This document shows, one piece after another, positions 1 to 10,736 of a stretch of DNA of 64,000 nucleotides. Numbering within the stretch: the first letter of the stretch is position 1; each line of letters begins with the position of its first letter. The DNA is from Colwellia echini (GTDB lineage: Bacteria > Pseudomonadota > Gammaproteobacteria > Enterobacterales > Alteromonadaceae). The position numbers and the translations under genes were made by a program. The notes beneath the pieces are model-generated. The model worked only from the letters and a program-made list of their open reading frames with translations, did not search any database and had not been told where the DNA came from. The DNA lies in the NCBI RefSeq assembly GCF_002843355.2, contig NZ_PJAI02000002.1, positions 124,001-188,000 on the forward strand. The letters run 5' to 3'.

Positions 1-1
1 A

Positions 2-1639
2 TCACTACGTGGTATTCAGCACTCAGATATCGCTATTGTAACTTCATATAACGATATGCTAAGTGCTCATCAACCATATCAGACATATCCTGATATCATT
101 AAAGCAGCAGTTAAAGACGCTGGTGGTGTTGCCCAAGTTGCAGCAGGTGTACCTGCTATGTGTGACGGTGTTACTCAAGGTCAACCAGGTATGGATTTGA
201 GCCTAATGAGCCGTGATGTAATAGCAATGTCAACCGCCGTAGGCTTATCACACAATATGTTTGATGGCGCTTTAATGTTAGGTATCTGTGATAAAATTGT
301 ACCTGGCTTACTGATTGCGAGTATGACTTTTGGTCACCTACCAACGGTATTTATTCCAGCAGGGCCTATGCCATCAGGCCTCCCAAATAAAGAAAAAGCG
401 AGAGTACGTCAAGAGTACGCTAAAGGTGAAGCTGATGAAGCAGCCTTATTAGATGCTGAATCCGCATCGTATCATTCAGCAGGTACTTGTACCTTCTTTG
501 GTACTGCTAACTCTAATCAGTTAGTTGTTGAAGTTATGGGGTTACATTTACCTGGTGCTTCATTTATTGCACCTAATACGCAATTACGTGAAGAATTAAC
601 TAAAGCTGCCGCACGCCAAGCAACTCGATTAACACCACAAGCAGGCAATTACATGCCTATTGGCAGAATGGTTGATGAACGCTCTATTGTAAATGCGATT
701 GTTGCGTTACTTGCTACAGGTGGTTCAACGAATCTGACAATGCATATTATTGCATTTGCAAAAGCAGCAGGTATTATCATTAACTTCCAAGACTTTAATG
801 ATCTATCGGAAGAAGTTCCACTGTTAACTCGTATTTACCCGAATGGACATGCCGATATAAACCAATTTCAAGAAGCCGGTGGTATGGCCTTGTTATTTCG
901 CGAGCTAATTGATGGTGGTCTTGTATTTGAAGATGTAGAAACGGTTTGTGGTCGTGGTTTGTCTCGTTATACTAAAAAACCAGTATTAGAAAACGGTGAA
1001 TTGAAGTGGGTTGATTGTGTAGAAAAATCACTTGATGATGAGGTTATTGCAACGGTTGCTAAGCCATTTAGTTCTCATGGTGGTTTACGTGTAATGAAAG
1101 GTAACTTAGGTGTTTCAGTGATTAAAACATCATCTCTTCAGGACGACCACTTAGTGATCAAAGCTCCTGCAATTGTTTTTGAAGATCAACATGAGTTACA
1201 AACTGCATTTGATGCAGGTGAGTTAGAAAAAGACTTTGTTGCTGTTGTACGTTTTCAAGGACCTAAAGCGCGTGGTATGCCAGAACTACATAAATTAACA
1301 CCACCATTAGGAGTATTACAAGACAAAGGTTTTAAAGTGGCCTTAGTCACTGATGGCCGAATGTCTGGTGCATCAGGTAAGGTTCCAGCTGCTATACATT
1401 TATGTCCAGAAGCGCTTGATGGTGGATTAATTGCTAAAGTTAAAACTGGCGATATGATCATTCTTGATGGCGAAACTGGTGAGTTAACATTAGTTGTTGA
1501 TGAACAAGAATTGGCTAACCGTGAAATTTCTTTGTTCCAAAAGAATGGTCACCACCAAGGTATGGGACGTGAATTGTTCGGTTTTATGCGTCGTAATTTA
1601 AGCTCTGCTGAAACGGGGGCTTGTTCTTTATTCGAATAG
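2..1639 (+). CDS. edd: 6-phosphogluconate dehydratase (3' part of gene)
   Basis: Converts 6-phosphogluconate to 2-keto-3-deoxy-6-phosphogluconate, the first committed step of the Entner-Doudoroff pathway, in the cytoplasm. The frame is open from base 2, so the true start lies left of the window; the first ATG at 56 is internal (the [14 protein letters not shown] stretch is conserved in Edd). Family signatures seen are [22 protein letters not shown] and the C-terminal [18 protein letters not shown] of the IlvD/Edd family. About 545 residues are visible against roughly 600 for a whole enzyme. No eda or zwf is visible downstream; they may lie upstream. A strong hairpin terminator follows. Confidence 0.96.
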   Translation, partial: SLRGIQHSDIAIVTSYNDMLSAHQPYQTYPDIIKAAVKDAGGVAQVAAGVPAMCDGVTQGQPGMDLSLMSRDVIAMSTAVGLSHNMFDGALMLGICDKIVPGLLIASMTFGHLPTVFIPAGPMPSGLPNKEKARVRQEYAKGEADEAALLDAESASYHSAGTCTFFGTANSNQLVVEVMGLHLPGASFIAPNTQLREELTKAAARQATRLTPQAGNYMPIGRMVDERSIVNAIVALLATGGSTNLTMHIIAFAKAAGIIINFQDFNDLSEEVPLLTRIYPNGHADINQFQEAGGMALLFRELIDGGLVFEDVETVCGRGLSRYTKKPVLENGELKWVDCVEKSLDDEVIATVAKPFSSHGGLRVMKGNLGVSVIKTSSLQDDHLVIKAPAIVFEDQHELQTAFDAGELEKDFVAVVRFQGPKARGMPELHKLTPPLGVLQDKGFKVALVTDGRMSGASGKVPAAIHLCPEALDGGLIAKVKTGDMIILDGETGELTLVVDEQELANREISLFQKNGHHQGMGRELFGFMRRNLSSAETGACSLFE

Positions 1640-1677
1640 TATTATTTGAGAGTGCAGCATAAAAAGATATAAAAAAA

Positions 1678-1719
1678 CCTACTAAAGTAATGCAGATTTA
1701 GCTCCATTACTTAAGTAGG
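1678..1719. other. hairpin after edd (A-tract before, no T-tract after)
   Basis: Arms CCTACTAAAGTAATG (1678-1692) and CATTACTTAAGTAGG (1705-1719) pair with one mismatch. Seven A precede it, so it looks like an intrinsic terminator only on the minus strand; on the plus strand it may act as an mRNA 3'-end stabiliser. Confidence 0.5.
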
Positions 1720-1738
1720 AATTTAGGTACAGTCAACA

Positions 1739-1782
1739 TTAAAAACATCACTAAGTTCAATTTTTATAGTGATGTTTTTTTG
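1739..1782 (+). terminator. intrinsic terminator of edd, bidirectional in form
   Basis: AAAAACATCACTA pairs with TAGTGATGTTTTT around a 13-nt loop and a T-run follows. The A-run before the stem means it would also stop minus-strand transcripts. Confidence 0.85.
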
Positions 1783-1926
1783 TTTATAAGATGAAAATAA
1801 ATCATTTGTTCAAGGACATACAATAGTTAATAGTATACTTACAAACAACAATAATAAAACAAGAGGTTCTATTAATGTTGCTAATTATTCCTAAGATAAT
1901 GGATATAAAACAGAGTAGTAATTATT

Positions 1927-2769
1927 ATGAATAAATGGTTTTTTTCTGACAATGGTAAAATAACGGGTCCTTTAGATTTTACGGAATCAAAAATTTATTT
2001 AATTAATAACCCTGCCGTTTACGGGTGGCATCCATCTTTTACGCAGTGGAAGCCAGTAAACTGTATTAATGAATTTTCTGAAATACTGCCTACAGCTATA
2101 CGCTCTCCATCAATATCAAAGATAATGTCTGATCAATTTATTGCTAAGCAAAAGCGTTTAGCGACAAAATTAATCAATATAACTGACAGTATCAACCATA
2201 GTCAAAATTCACTCGGTAATTTAGATACACTAATAGAAGCCTATAAAGACCTTACAGATAATTTAAACGATGACGTTAAAGGCGCTATTGATAACATTGA
2301 AAGGAACTATAACAGCTTACGGCGTAAACTAACGCAAGTCAGACAAGCAGTTAGCATAGCTAAAAAAGAAACGAATGATGCTGTAGATGACTTTGAAGCA
2401 AGAATGAGTGCAGAGCAAGTTTCTATGCCAATTTGTGTACAAAATAGTAGAACAGCAGATATCGTTAGTATGACTAAAGCAAGTGTTATTGGAGCGGCTT
2501 TTAACGACACATCAGCACAGGAAGATTTAATAATAGCTGATAAACCTAAGCTTGTAAGTGTTAAACCAGAACAAAGATATGAGCCTCAGCAAATGTATAG
2601 AGGTGCACCTGTAATGAAACATGAGTATATTAAGAGTGTTAAAAGAAAAGTAAATTCACCAGCTAAGGCATCAACTTATGACGCCGAAAACAGTGAAAAA
2701 GAGAGTGTTTATAGCGTACATGGTATGATGAAATCAGTCTTTAAAGGCGATAGTCGCTTTGTAGATTAA
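1927..2769 (+). CDS. GYF_2-domain/coiled-coil protein, paralog 1
   Basis: Unknown function. Residues 1-50 look like a GYF_2 (DUF4339) domain: MNKWFFSDNGKITGP followed by GWHPSFTQWKPV. Such domains are thought to bind proline-rich or membrane partners. Residues about 65-165 are charged and heptad-like, probably a coiled coil, followed by a low-complexity linker and a C-terminal peptide MMKSVFKGDS that is also present in paralog 2. There is no signal peptide or membrane segment, so it is likely cytoplasmic. It faces paralog 2 tail to tail across a shared terminator. 280 residues. The start was chosen as the only ATG before the GYF domain; the ribosome site is weak. Confidence 0.75.
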   Translation: MNKWFFSDNGKITGPLDFTESKIYLINNPAVYGWHPSFTQWKPVNCINEFSEILPTAIRSPSISKIMSDQFIAKQKRLATKLINITDSINHSQNSLGNLDTLIEAYKDLTDNLNDDVKGAIDNIERNYNSLRRKLTQVRQAVSIAKKETNDAVDDFEARMSAEQVSMPICVQNSRTADIVSMTKASVIGAAFNDTSAQEDLIIADKPKLVSVKPEQRYEPQQMYRGAPVMKHEYIKSVKRKVNSPAKASTYDAENSEKESVYSVHGMMKSVFKGDSRFVD

Positions 2770-2855
2770 TTGTTAAAGATGTTCAAGTGTACTCTCATTG
2801 TTAGAGGCTACACTTTAGTTAGCTTTAGACTTATCCATAGTCTAGAAAAGAACAT

Positions 2856-2884
2856 AAAAAAGCCAGCTGTTAACTGGCTTTTTT
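2856..2884. terminator. shared bidirectional terminator between convergent GYF genes
   Basis: AAAAAAGCCAG and CTGGCTTTTTT pair around a 7-nt loop, with an A-run on one side and a T-run on the other. It serves the plus-strand gene ending at 2769 and the minus-strand gene ending at 2961. Confidence 0.85.
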
Positions 2885-2960
2885 GCTTGTGAAATTATGT
2901 ATGTGAGGCTTAAAAACTTATATTGTTTTTATAACATAACGTACTGATTCTTAATAAGTA

Positions 2961-3812
2961 TTAATGGTTGTTCTGTGCCATTTTTAGACGTTCTGCCATT
3001 GATAAAGGTTCTTCTTTACCTTTTTTAACTTCTTCAACTTTATCTACTTTACTATCACCTTTAAATACAGACTTCATCATGCTTTTCATGCCAAAGCTTT
3101 CTTTCGTCGCAGTTTCTTCTTGTAGTGATGGTCCGGCTGTTTTCTTCATCGATTCATTGTTATTAACAGCGGTATTATCAGCAACAACTTCAACACGTTT
3201 ATGTGGTGTTGCTAATTTTTCCTGTGCTAATTTAGCTTTACTAGCTTGAGCACGATCAGAGCGCTCTTGATTAACGTTGCTTTGAGTTACTGCGCTTTGG
3301 TTGCAAGAGGGCATGAATATATCATTTGTGCTCATTCTTGTATCAAATTCATCTACAACGACGCTCATTTCTTTTTCAGCAATACTAACTGCTTCTTTAA
3401 CTTGTGCTAATTTACGTCTGATACTGTTATATTTTCTTTCAATATTATCAATAGCGCCTTTAACGTCATCATTAAGATTTTTAGTCAGATCTTTATAAGC
3501 TTCAATTTGATTATCAAACTTATCAAGGGAAGTTTGACTGTTGTTGATACTATCATCAATCGAAGTAAGTTTAGCTTCTAATCGTTGTTGCTTAGCTAAG
3601 AATTTATCCGAAATCTCTTTAGGAATTAGTGGAGATTGCTCTGTAGGAGGTAATATACTAGCAAACTCACTTATACAACAGACAGGCTTCCACTGAGTAA
3701 AAGATGGGTGCCATCCATAAACTTCTGGATTTTCGGCTAAATAATCTTTAGCTTCATCAAGGTTTAATGGAGCTGTAACTTTACCATTATTTGAAAAAAA
3801 CCATTTTTTCAT
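2961..3812 (-). CDS. GYF_2-domain/coiled-coil protein, paralog 2
   Basis: Unknown function. Closely related to the gene at 1927: the same N-terminal GYF_2 domain (MKKWFFSNNGKVTAP, then YGWHPSFTQWKPV), the same coiled-coil stretch containing NLNDDVKGAIDNIER, and the same C-terminal MMKSVFKGDS. It then adds a Lys/Glu-rich tail ending LSMAERLKMAQNNH. 283 residues, no export signal. Paralog 3 lies directly upstream on the same strand (83-bp gap), so the two may be co-transcribed. The inverted arrangement relative to paralog 1 suggests an inverted duplication. Confidence 0.75.
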   Translation of the reverse strand: MKKWFFSNNGKVTAPLNLDEAKDYLAENPEVYGWHPSFTQWKPVCCISEFASILPPTEQSPLIPKEISDKFLAKQQRLEAKLTSIDDSINNSQTSLDKFDNQIEAYKDLTKNLNDDVKGAIDNIERKYNSIRRKLAQVKEAVSIAEKEMSVVVDEFDTRMSTNDIFMPSCNQSAVTQSNVNQERSDRAQASKAKLAQEKLATPHKRVEVVADNTAVNNNESMKKTAGPSLQEETATKESFGMKSMMKSVFKGDSKVDKVEEVKKGKEEPLSMAERLKMAQNNH

Positions 3813-3894
3813 CGTAAATACTCTTATCGGTTAACGTTCGTTTTTATCATTAATGTGATTAACGCGGAATTTTATATTAATTAATACTGTGCGT

Positions 3895-4326
3895 TTAATA
3901 ATCAGTTTTCATCGCATCAGCTAGGTTCTTTTGTAAAGAGGCATATTGCTCTTCAATTTGTTTAACAACTACTTTAACTTGTTCTGTTAGATTATGGGCT
4001 GTTTTACCGTATTTTTCTAACTCGGTATCAATTTCATATAAAGAATCAGAAGTGATCTTAATTGTTTTATCAATACGATCTAATGTGGTGATTAATTCTT
4101 TTTCTTCACCTACTAATTCATCGATTAAACCGCTTGGGATTTCGATTGGTGGAGGAGGTGGTGTAATTGAGGTGTTAAATTCACCAATACAGCTTACCGG
4201 TACCCAATGAGTATAAGCAGGGTGCCATGCATATAAGTCAGGATTTTTTGCAATTAAATCGTTTGACTCTTCTAATCCGAAAGGACCCGTTACTTGACCG
4301 TTGTCTGAAAAAAACCATTTTTTCAT
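3895..4326 (-). CDS. GYF_2-domain protein, short paralog 3
   Basis: Third member of the local family. It has the GYF_2 domain (MKKWFFSDNGQVTGPFGLEE, then AWHPAYTHWVPV), a PPPPP run near residue 55 and one predicted coiled coil, and stops at residue 143. The linker and C-terminal MMKSVFKGDS peptide of the other two are missing. A proline run next to a GYF domain is notable because GYF domains elsewhere bind proline-rich sequences, so self or sibling binding is possible (inference). Confidence 0.7.
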   Translation of the reverse strand: MKKWFFSDNGQVTGPFGLEESNDLIAKNPDLYAWHPAYTHWVPVSCIGEFNTSITPPPPPIEIPSGLIDELVGEEKELITTLDRIDKTIKITSDSLYEIDTELEKYGKTAHNLTEQVKVVVKQIEEQYASLQKNLADAMKTDY

Positions 4327-4898
4327 AATAATACTACTCTCTTATATTTCAGTTACTTTGTTGTTACTTTCCAACTTCCATCGTTATAATTTGAGTTATA
4401 AGTTAAGTTATAGCAAAGAACAATCTAGGTAACAATAATGATCTGTCTAAGACTGGTTTACTCTATTAAGAATTAGTCTTCTACTAATAACAATTTAACG
4501 CTAGCACAGGCTAACAGTCAAGTTTTTTGTTAATATTAAGTTAAGTCTATTGTCATTCAATTAAAAACAAGACTAAATCATTCTATACATAACTGATTAT
4601 TTTACAACAATAATAATACTAGCCCGATTAAATATGTGACCATTTTCCCTTGGTATAAAATAGGTCATCTAATTAATGGAATTGGTAAAATACCAAATGA
4701 ATTAAAGAATAGAGCAGAATTTAATGAGGATAAATAGTCAAGTTCAAAGCGCGTGATTGAGTTATAGGTGGCTATGAGATTTAGCGCAACGTAGAAATTG
4801 ATTATTTAGATCATTTGAAGATGGTTGGTTTATTATTTCAATTGGTATAATACTTTAATTTAAATAATAATTTTCTAATAAATATTTATATGGGCAAA
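4327..4898. other. AT-rich intergenic region, nothing coding seen
   Basis: 572 bp between the short GYF gene and the rne terminator. All frames are broken. It should hold the promoter of the minus-strand GYF genes. A small hairpin-like TTGGTAAAATACCAA lies near 4682 and TTGGTATAA recurs near 4650 and 4843, possibly the worn remains of a repeat element. Confidence 0.4.
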
Positions 4899-4930
4899 AA
4901 AAACCAGCTATAAAATTATAACTGGTTTTT
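4899..4930 (-). terminator. intrinsic terminator of rne
   Basis: On the minus strand AAACCAGTTATA and TATAGCTGGTTT pair and run into seven T. It lies 18 bp after the rne stop codon. Confidence 0.85.
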
Positions 4931-4947
4931 AAATTTAAGTGTTGGAA

Positions 4948-7900
4948 CTACTGAACTTTAGTTGCAGGAGCACTACTACGGTTAACAACGTCTGAAATAA
5001 TAGCTGTTTTACCTGACGATTGATGGCTAGGTCTATCAATATCGGCCATGAAGCTTGTAGGTAATTCATGCATTGTAGTAATAGTTTCCGTTCGCGTCAT
5101 TGGTGCAGTGGCATGTCCAGATAAACGGTTAGCTTTCTTAACTTGTCTTGCTAACTTTTTGTCTTTTGGTGCCGCTTTATTCGTTGATGGTGTTGCTTTC
5201 TTTACTCGAGGTGATTTTTTCTCGGCTACAGGAGCTTCAACCTTATCATCTTCAATAGAAGCTGTTACCTCTTCAGAAGTAACCGTTTGTTCACTTATTT
5301 GCGAACCTTCAACTGCTTTTATTGTTGTTTCAGCTTTTACTGCAACAGGCGTTACTTTTTCTACAGGAGCTGTTGTCTCATCAACAACCACATCATTTGA
5401 TTCTAAAGGTAACTCTTGTTGAATTTCTTTAGTTGCTGCTTCAGCGGTTTCAGTTATAGATACTTCTTCTACAATTTCATTGTTAGCTGTTGGTACTACT
5501 TCTTTAACAACAGGTGCTTCAATTGGCGAAGCTATTTTAGCTTCTGTAGGTGCCGTTTGCGCTGCTTTTACTGTTTCGGTCGTAACTTCTTCCGTAGTAG
5601 CTGAACTTGCTACAACTCGTTTTTCAACGACAGTGGCTTCAACTTTAGAACTTTCAATTGATGTTTTTTCAACAACATTCGAAACTTCTACTTTCTCAGC
5701 TTGTGTGTTAGAGGATTTAGCTTGATTAATTTCGTTATCTTTCTCTGGGTAACGAGCCTCTACAGAGTCAGTTCCTTTATGATCATCATTAGATGATTGT
5801 TCAGTTTGAGTTGAATCGGTATCGGTATTGTTGCGACGTCGACGTTGACCATTCGCTCTTAGGTGTCTTGGAGAGCGTCTGTTACGTGGTTTATCTTCGT
5901 TATTAGCACCATCTTCTGCAGGTGCATTAACGGTTACTTCTGCTTTTACTTTTACTTCTTCATTTGTAGCAGGAGCAGCTATTAGCTTTTCAGTTTTTTC
6001 TTTAGCAGTCTCTGCTTTTTCTACTCTTATTTTTTTGCGGTTCGTTCTGCGTTGACGACGAACAGTTGCAACTTTCTCTTCTTTAACAACGGTTTCTTTA
6101 TTAGCGTTGTCATTTTTACGAGGCTGTCTCTTTGGTTTGTTCGCATCTTCTGTACGAGCAGGGCGGCTAACTTTTGCTTCACTTTCTTTAGCCGCAGAAC
6201 GATTAGTAGATTCATCGTTACGATCATTACGGTTACGGTTGCCACCACGATTATTGCGACGTTTAGCTTGTTGATTACCACGACGTTCTTGTGTTTGACG
6301 AGGCTTTTGTACTTTAGCTGGTTGTTTTATCTCAACAACCTCTTCAGTAACAAAAAGACTCTTTAACCAGCCAAAAAATCCAGTTGATTTAGTTTTAGTT
6401 ACAACTGGAGCATCAGCTTTAACCGTAGTAGCTTCTGGTTTAGGTGTACGTGTTGGTGCTGTCATGCCTTGAATTAAAGGTTCATCGGCTTTAGCTACAC
6501 TTTTATCAAATTTCGGCATTTTAGCTTCTTCAAGTTCAGCTTGTTTTACCGGTACTTCATAACTTGCTTCTACCATAGTATCGTCATTTTTAACGCGCAC
6601 AACTTCATATTGTGGTGTATCCATATGCGGGTTAGGAATAATCAAAACTCTAACATTATGATGTTTTTCAACGTGCATAACAGAACGACGTTTTTCATTT
6701 AATAAATAAGTAGCAACGGGCACTGGAACTTGTGCTTGTACATATAATGTATTGTCTTTAATGGCTTCTTCTTCCATTAAACGTAATACAGATAGAGCAA
6801 GAGATTCAACACCACGTACTTGTCCTGTACCGCTACAACGCGGACATACACCTTGGCTTGTTTCACCAATTGATGGGCGTAAACGTTGACGAGACATTTC
6901 TAATAAACCAAAACGTGAAATTTTACCTAGTTGAATACGTGCTCTATCTTGATGAACTGAATCACGCATTCTGTTTTCAACTTCACGTTGATGACGTACA
7001 GGTGTCATATCGATAAAATCGATAACCACTAAGCCACCTAGGTCACGTAAGCGTAGTTGGCGGGCAATTTCTTCAGCCGCTTCTAAATTAGTATTAAAAG
7101 CCGTTTCTTCAATGTCACTGCCTTTAGTAGCACGTGCCGAGTTAATATCTATTGAGGTCATTGCTTCTGTTGGATCAATAACAATTGAGCCACCAGAAGG
7201 TAAGCGTACTTCACGTTGGAAGGCTGTTTCTATTTGAGTTTCTATTTGATAATGAGTAAATAAAGGTACGTCACTAGTATATAGCTTTATTTTACTTAAG
7301 AAGTCAGGACGTACTACTTCAATGTGTTTTTTAACACTTTCAAAGGTTTTAGGACGGTCAATTAACACTTCACCAATATCGCGACGTAAATAGTCACGAA
7401 TAGCGCGTAAAATAAGATTGGTTTCTTGATGTATTAAGAATGGAGCAGGGCGGCTTTCAGCGGCTTCACTAATTGCTTTCCAGTGATGTAAAAGTACACT
7501 TAAATCCCATTCTAATTCGTCGTAATCTTTACCAACACCGGCAGTACGAACAATTAAGCCCATGCCTTTAGGTAAGTCTAGCTTGCTTAAAGATGCTTTT
7601 AAATCAGTGCGTTCATCACCTTCAATACGACGTGAAATACCACCTGCACGAGGATTATTTGGCATTAAAACTAAGTAGCTACCCGCTAGACTGATGAAAG
7701 TTGTTAGTGCAGCACCTTTTTGGCCGCGCTCTTCTTTATCAATCTGTACTATAACTTCTTGGCCTTCGTGTAACACTTCTTTAATGTTAGGGCGACCTTG
7801 GAATGTGTAACCTTTAGGGAAATATTCGCGACCGATTTCTTTCATTGGTAAGAAACCATGACGATCAGCACCGTAATCAACGAAAGCTGCTTCTAAAGAA

Positions 7901-8052
7901 GGTTCGATACGGGTGATTTTTGCTTTATAAATGTTCGATTTTTTTTGTTCGTGACCAGGACTTTCAATGTCTAAATCGTAAAGTTTTTGGCCGTCTACTA
8001 GTGCTACACGCAATTCTTCTGATTGGGTAGCGTTAATTAACATACGTTTCAT
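4948..8052 (-). CDS. rne: ribonuclease E
   Basis: Essential endoribonuclease that starts mRNA decay and processes rRNA and tRNA precursors; scaffold of the degradosome at the inner membrane. The N-terminal half is the RNase E/G catalytic core: an S1-type RNA-binding region (about 35-125), the catalytic aspartates in [11 protein letters not shown] and [10 protein letters not shown], and the Zn-link CPRCSGTG near residue 405. The C-terminal half is disordered, with an amphipathic [10 protein letters not shown] segment (membrane-targeting), two Arg-rich blocks, long Glu/Val/Thr-rich repeats, and a conserved end likely to bind PNPase. 1034 residues, similar to E. coli (1061). Starts [10 protein letters not shown] as in homologs. 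Antisense ORFs here are low-complexity shadows. Confidence 0.97.
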   Translation of the reverse strand: MKRMLINATQSEELRVALVDGQKLYDLDIESPGHEQKKSNIYKAKITRIEPSLEAAFVDYGADRHGFLPMKEIGREYFPKGYTFQGRPNIKEVLHEGQEVIVQIDKEERGQKGAALTTFISLAGSYLVLMPNNPRAGGISRRIEGDERTDLKASLSKLDLPKGMGLIVRTAGVGKDYDELEWDLSVLLHHWKAISEAAESRPAPFLIHQETNLILRAIRDYLRRDIGEVLIDRPKTFESVKKHIEVVRPDFLSKIKLYTSDVPLFTHYQIETQIETAFQREVRLPSGGSIVIDPTEAMTSIDINSARATKGSDIEETAFNTNLEAAEEIARQLRLRDLGGLVVIDFIDMTPVRHQREVENRMRDSVHQDRARIQLGKISRFGLLEMSRQRLRPSIGETSQGVCPRCSGTGQVRGVESLALSVLRLMEEEAIKDNTLYVQAQVPVPVATYLLNEKRRSVMHVEKHHNVRVLIIPNPHMDTPQYEVVRVKNDDTMVEASYEVPVKQAELEEAKMPKFDKSVAKADEPLIQGMTAPTRTPKPEATTVKADAPVVTKTKSTGFFGWLKSLFVTEEVVEIKQPAKVQKPRQTQERRGNQQAKRRNNRGGNRNRNDRNDESTNRSAAKESEAKVSRPARTEDANKPKRQPRKNDNANKETVVKEEKVATVRRQRRTNRKKIRVEKAETAKEKTEKLIAAPATNEEVKVKAEVTVNAPAEDGANNEDKPRNRRSPRHLRANGQRRRRNNTDTDSTQTEQSSNDDHKGTDSVEARYPEKDNEINQAKSSNTQAEKVEVSNVVEKTSIESSKVEATVVEKRVVASSATTEEVTTETVKAAQTAPTEAKIASPIEAPVVKEVVPTANNEIVEEVSITETAEAATKEIQQELPLESNDVVVDETTAPVEKVTPVAVKAETTIKAVEGSQISEQTVTSEEVTASIEDDKVEAPVAEKKSPRVKKATPSTNKAAPKDKKLARQVKKANRLSGHATAPMTRTETITTMHELPTSFMADIDRPSHQSSGKTAIISDVVNRSSAPATKVQ

Positions 8053-8441
8053 AGTTTGTTTGACTCATATAAAGTCACAACACACCATTTGCTTAGGACA
8101 CAAAGCAATCTGTTTTTCTGGTAACAGCATTATGTCAACCTCACGGTTGTCATGGTTAACCTGTCATAAAACCAAGCTAAGCTGTTATAAATTCTGATTG
8201 TTTTTATATCATTGCCTTGTTGAATAGGGCAATGAAGATATATTTCTTTATGTGCTCAGCCTGTGTGCTGTGCAACATACCGAAGCATTAGCTTAGGTAT
8301 TATTTAATAATAATTGCTTTATGGTGCTGGACTAAATAACTGTTCGATAAATTGTAATAATAGATCAAAAGTTAAAACTGTTTATGCGTTTATGACAAGC
8401 TACAACGGGTAAATATCAATGGTGATAATTTACTGTGTCAA
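8053..8441 (-). promoter_or_regulatory. rne promoter and long 5' leader
   Basis: On the minus strand TTGACA (8441-8436) and GATATT (8417-8412) are 18 bp apart, which would give a leader of about 350 nt. E. coli rne also has a leader of about 360 nt, which RNase E cleaves to regulate itself. An ACAACC/GGTTG stem-loop lies inside the leader near 8135-8150. The rest of the gap to rluC (8442-8800) is AT-rich, with no gene seen; it must hold the rluC promoter. Confidence 0.5.
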
Positions 8442-8800
8442 TAAATGCAATAGGCCGTACTATCAATATGTCTTTTGTATTTTGTTCACAACCATTTTAG
8501 TTGTAAGTTAACAAAATTAAATTTCGCATAATGATGTGGCCGCAATTTGCCTCTTACGTCTCTCTTTAAAGCTTCTAGGGTAAATATTGTTACGTTGAGT
8601 AGTCTTGTTTGGATAGTTAATTCGACTTTTTTAATACTAGAACACAACTATTTTAAAGCTTTTTAAAGCTAGAAGAATAGGTAGGTAGTGTTAAATATCA
8701 ACTAATAACCTTGATATTATCCCACTATCTTTAAAATTTAGCCAATTAAAAAGCAAGTTAATTGCATTATTCGTTAAATAAAGTGTGTTAAACTGCGGTT

Positions 8801-9919
8801 ATGAAAGAAATTAATACTAGAAAAGCCAAACACGTGCCAAAAATTAAATTAAAAACCCAACATCGTCACTCTCAAGGGCAAGCTAAAGTGAATATTGCCG
8901 CTGATAAAACAGTCAAAAAAGGCGTGGTTACAACTGAAAAGCCAAAGCCTGTAGTTAATGCTGAAGCAGTTGAGCAAGAAAAGCCACAAGTTCGTTATAT
9001 TACGGTTGACATTGAGGATGCGGGTCAGCGTATTGATAATTTCTTGTTACGTACACTTAAAGGTGTACCCAAAAGTCATCTTTATCGTTTAATGCGTAAA
9101 GGGGAAATACGCGTTAATAAAAAACGCATCAAACCTGTTTATAAATTAGCACTTAATGATGAAATACGGGTTGCACCAATACGTATTTCTGAACAAAAAG
9201 ATAATGTTTCAACTGGACTTGCGGTTGTTGCCAATTTAGAAAAACAAATATTATTTGAAGATGATCGTTTGATCATTATTAATAAACCCTCTGGTATGGC
9301 GGTTCATGGCGGTAGTGGATTAAGCTTCGGTTTAATTGAAGCTCTGCGTGCATTAAGACCAGAAGCAAGAATGTTAGAGTTGGTACATCGCTTAGACCGG
9401 GATACGTCAGGCTGTTTAGTCGTAGCCAAAAAACGTTCCGCTTTACGTCACTTACATGAGCAATTTCGTGATAAACATGTTCAAAAATTTTATCATGCAC
9501 TAGTAAAAGGGCACTGGCCTGATAAATTAACCCGCGTTACAGCGGCTTTAAAGAAAAATGATTTAAAATCAGGTGAGCGTGTTGTTATTGTTGATAATCA
9601 AAACGGTAAAGAATCAGAAACACGTTTTAAAGTGTTAGAGCGTTTTCGCGGTGCAACCTTGGTAAGGGCTTTTCCTGTAACAGGAAGAACGCACCAAATC
9701 CGTGTGCATTGTCAAACTAGCGGACACTCTATTGCTATGGACGCAAAATACGGCCATGAAGATTTTGATATGCAAATGAAAAGCAAAGGTCTTAAAAGAC
9801 TTTTTTTACATGCAGCAAGTATTGAGTTTACTCACCCACTTACTGAACAGCGTATCAAAATTGAAGCACCATTAGAGGCGAGTTTAGAGTCATTATTATC
9901 AAAGTTAGTTAAAGAGTAG
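8801..9919 (+). CDS. rluC: 23S rRNA pseudouridine(955/2504/2580) synthase
   Basis: Isomerises three uridines of 23S rRNA to pseudouridine. Contains an S4 RNA-binding domain (AGQRIDNFLLRTLKGVPKS..., about 70-130) followed by the RluA-type catalytic domain with the HRLDRDTSG motif carrying the catalytic Asp, and TGRTHQIRVH near the C-terminus. 372 residues, about 50 longer than E. coli RluC owing to a Lys-rich N-terminal tail (1-60). The tail is in frame from an ATG, but a start closer to the S4 domain cannot be excluded. Divergent from rne, as in E. coli. The HAD gene begins 6 bp after it. Confidence 0.94.
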   Translation: MKEINTRKAKHVPKIKLKTQHRHSQGQAKVNIAADKTVKKGVVTTEKPKPVVNAEAVEQEKPQVRYITVDIEDAGQRIDNFLLRTLKGVPKSHLYRLMRKGEIRVNKKRIKPVYKLALNDEIRVAPIRISEQKDNVSTGLAVVANLEKQILFEDDRLIIINKPSGMAVHGGSGLSFGLIEALRALRPEARMLELVHRLDRDTSGCLVVAKKRSALRHLHEQFRDKHVQKFYHALVKGHWPDKLTRVTAALKKNDLKSGERVVIVDNQNGKESETRFKVLERFRGATLVRAFPVTGRTHQIRVHCQTSGHSIAMDAKYGHEDFDMQMKSKGLKRLFLHAASIEFTHPLTEQRIKIEAPLEASLESLLSKLVKE

Positions 9920-9925
9920 CTGGTT

Positions 9926-10666
9926 ATGGCTAATCACACTGATACATTACTAATTGATAGTGTTGTAAAACCAAGAAATATAGAAAAGTCGTTAAACTTA
10001 AATAGTAAACTTGCTAACTATAAGTTAGTTATTTTTGATTGGGACGGTACTCTAATGGATTCCATTGACCGTATTGTTTCATCAATGCAAGCTGCAGCTA
10101 AACATTGTCTTTTGACTATACCATCTATAGAGCAAGTAAAAGGAATAATAGGCTTAAGTTTCCCACAAGCTTTTGAATTGTTATTTCCTGAGGCAAGTTC
10201 ACCAAAAATAACGGAGGTATTTAATCGTTACCGACATGAATATCTTGAATGTGACAGTACACCTGCACCGTTATTTGACAATGCATTGTCGTTACTTACT
10301 AAGCTTAATGAAAATAATAGATTGGTTGCTGTTGCTACGGGAAAGTCTCGACCAGGTTTAGAGCGGGTATTCAAAGCAACACAAACGGCACATTTTTTTC
10401 ATGCCTCACGTACTGCAGACGAAGCTAATTCTAAGCCCGATCCTGATATGTTAATAAGCTTATTAGCTGAGCTAAATATTAATCCAAAGCACGCAGTCAT
10501 GATTGGCGATACCAGTTATGATATGGCAATGGCACAAGCTGCGGGAGTAGACAGCATTGGTATTACTCTTGGTGTGCATGATGAAACGATATTAAATAAT
10601 TACCAGCCGGTGGCAATAGTTAATTCTATGTTTGAATTAGAGCAGCTATTACTACCGCAATTTTAG
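9926..10666 (+). CDS. HAD-IA family phosphatase, phosphoglycolate phosphatase-like
   Basis: Haloacid-dehalogenase hydrolase with motif I DWDGTLMDS (the first Asp is the nucleophile), motif II near VAVATGKS, motif III Lys in SKPDPDML, and motif IV GDTSYDMAMAQAAG. The four-helix cap after motif I marks subclass IA. It probably dephosphorylates a small phosphorylated metabolite; substrate unknown. 246 residues; about 30 residues precede the core, so the start could be a little later. It sits 6 bp after rluC, the same neighbour as in other gammaproteobacteria, and ends at a bidirectional terminator. Confidence 0.85.
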   Translation: MANHTDTLLIDSVVKPRNIEKSLNLNSKLANYKLVIFDWDGTLMDSIDRIVSSMQAAAKHCLLTIPSIEQVKGIIGLSFPQAFELLFPEASSPKITEVFNRYRHEYLECDSTPAPLFDNALSLLTKLNENNRLVAVATGKSRPGLERVFKATQTAHFFHASRTADEANSKPDPDMLISLLAELNINPKHAVMIGDTSYDMAMAQAAGVDSIGITLGVHDETILNNYQPVAIVNSMFELEQLLLPQF

Positions 10667-10684
10667 CGCTTATGTAAAATAACC

Positions 10685-10720
10685 AAAACTCCGCAGGTTA
10701 TCAATCACAGCGGAGTTTTT
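10685..10720. terminator. bidirectional terminator between HAD phosphatase and maf
   Basis: AAAACTCCGC pairs with GCGGAGTTTT, with a T-run downstream and an A-run upstream. It separates two convergent genes. Confidence 0.88.
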
Positions 10721-10736
10721 AATGACAACAGTTATA

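Noticed and set aside
5416-5604. Phe/Tyr/Cys-rich 62-codon ORF
   Set aside because: Pure antisense artefact of the rne tail.
5048-6366. Several plus-strand ORFs opposite rne
   Set aside because: They lie antisense to the low-complexity acidic/Arg-rich tail of RNase E, have no ribosome sites and look like codon shadows.
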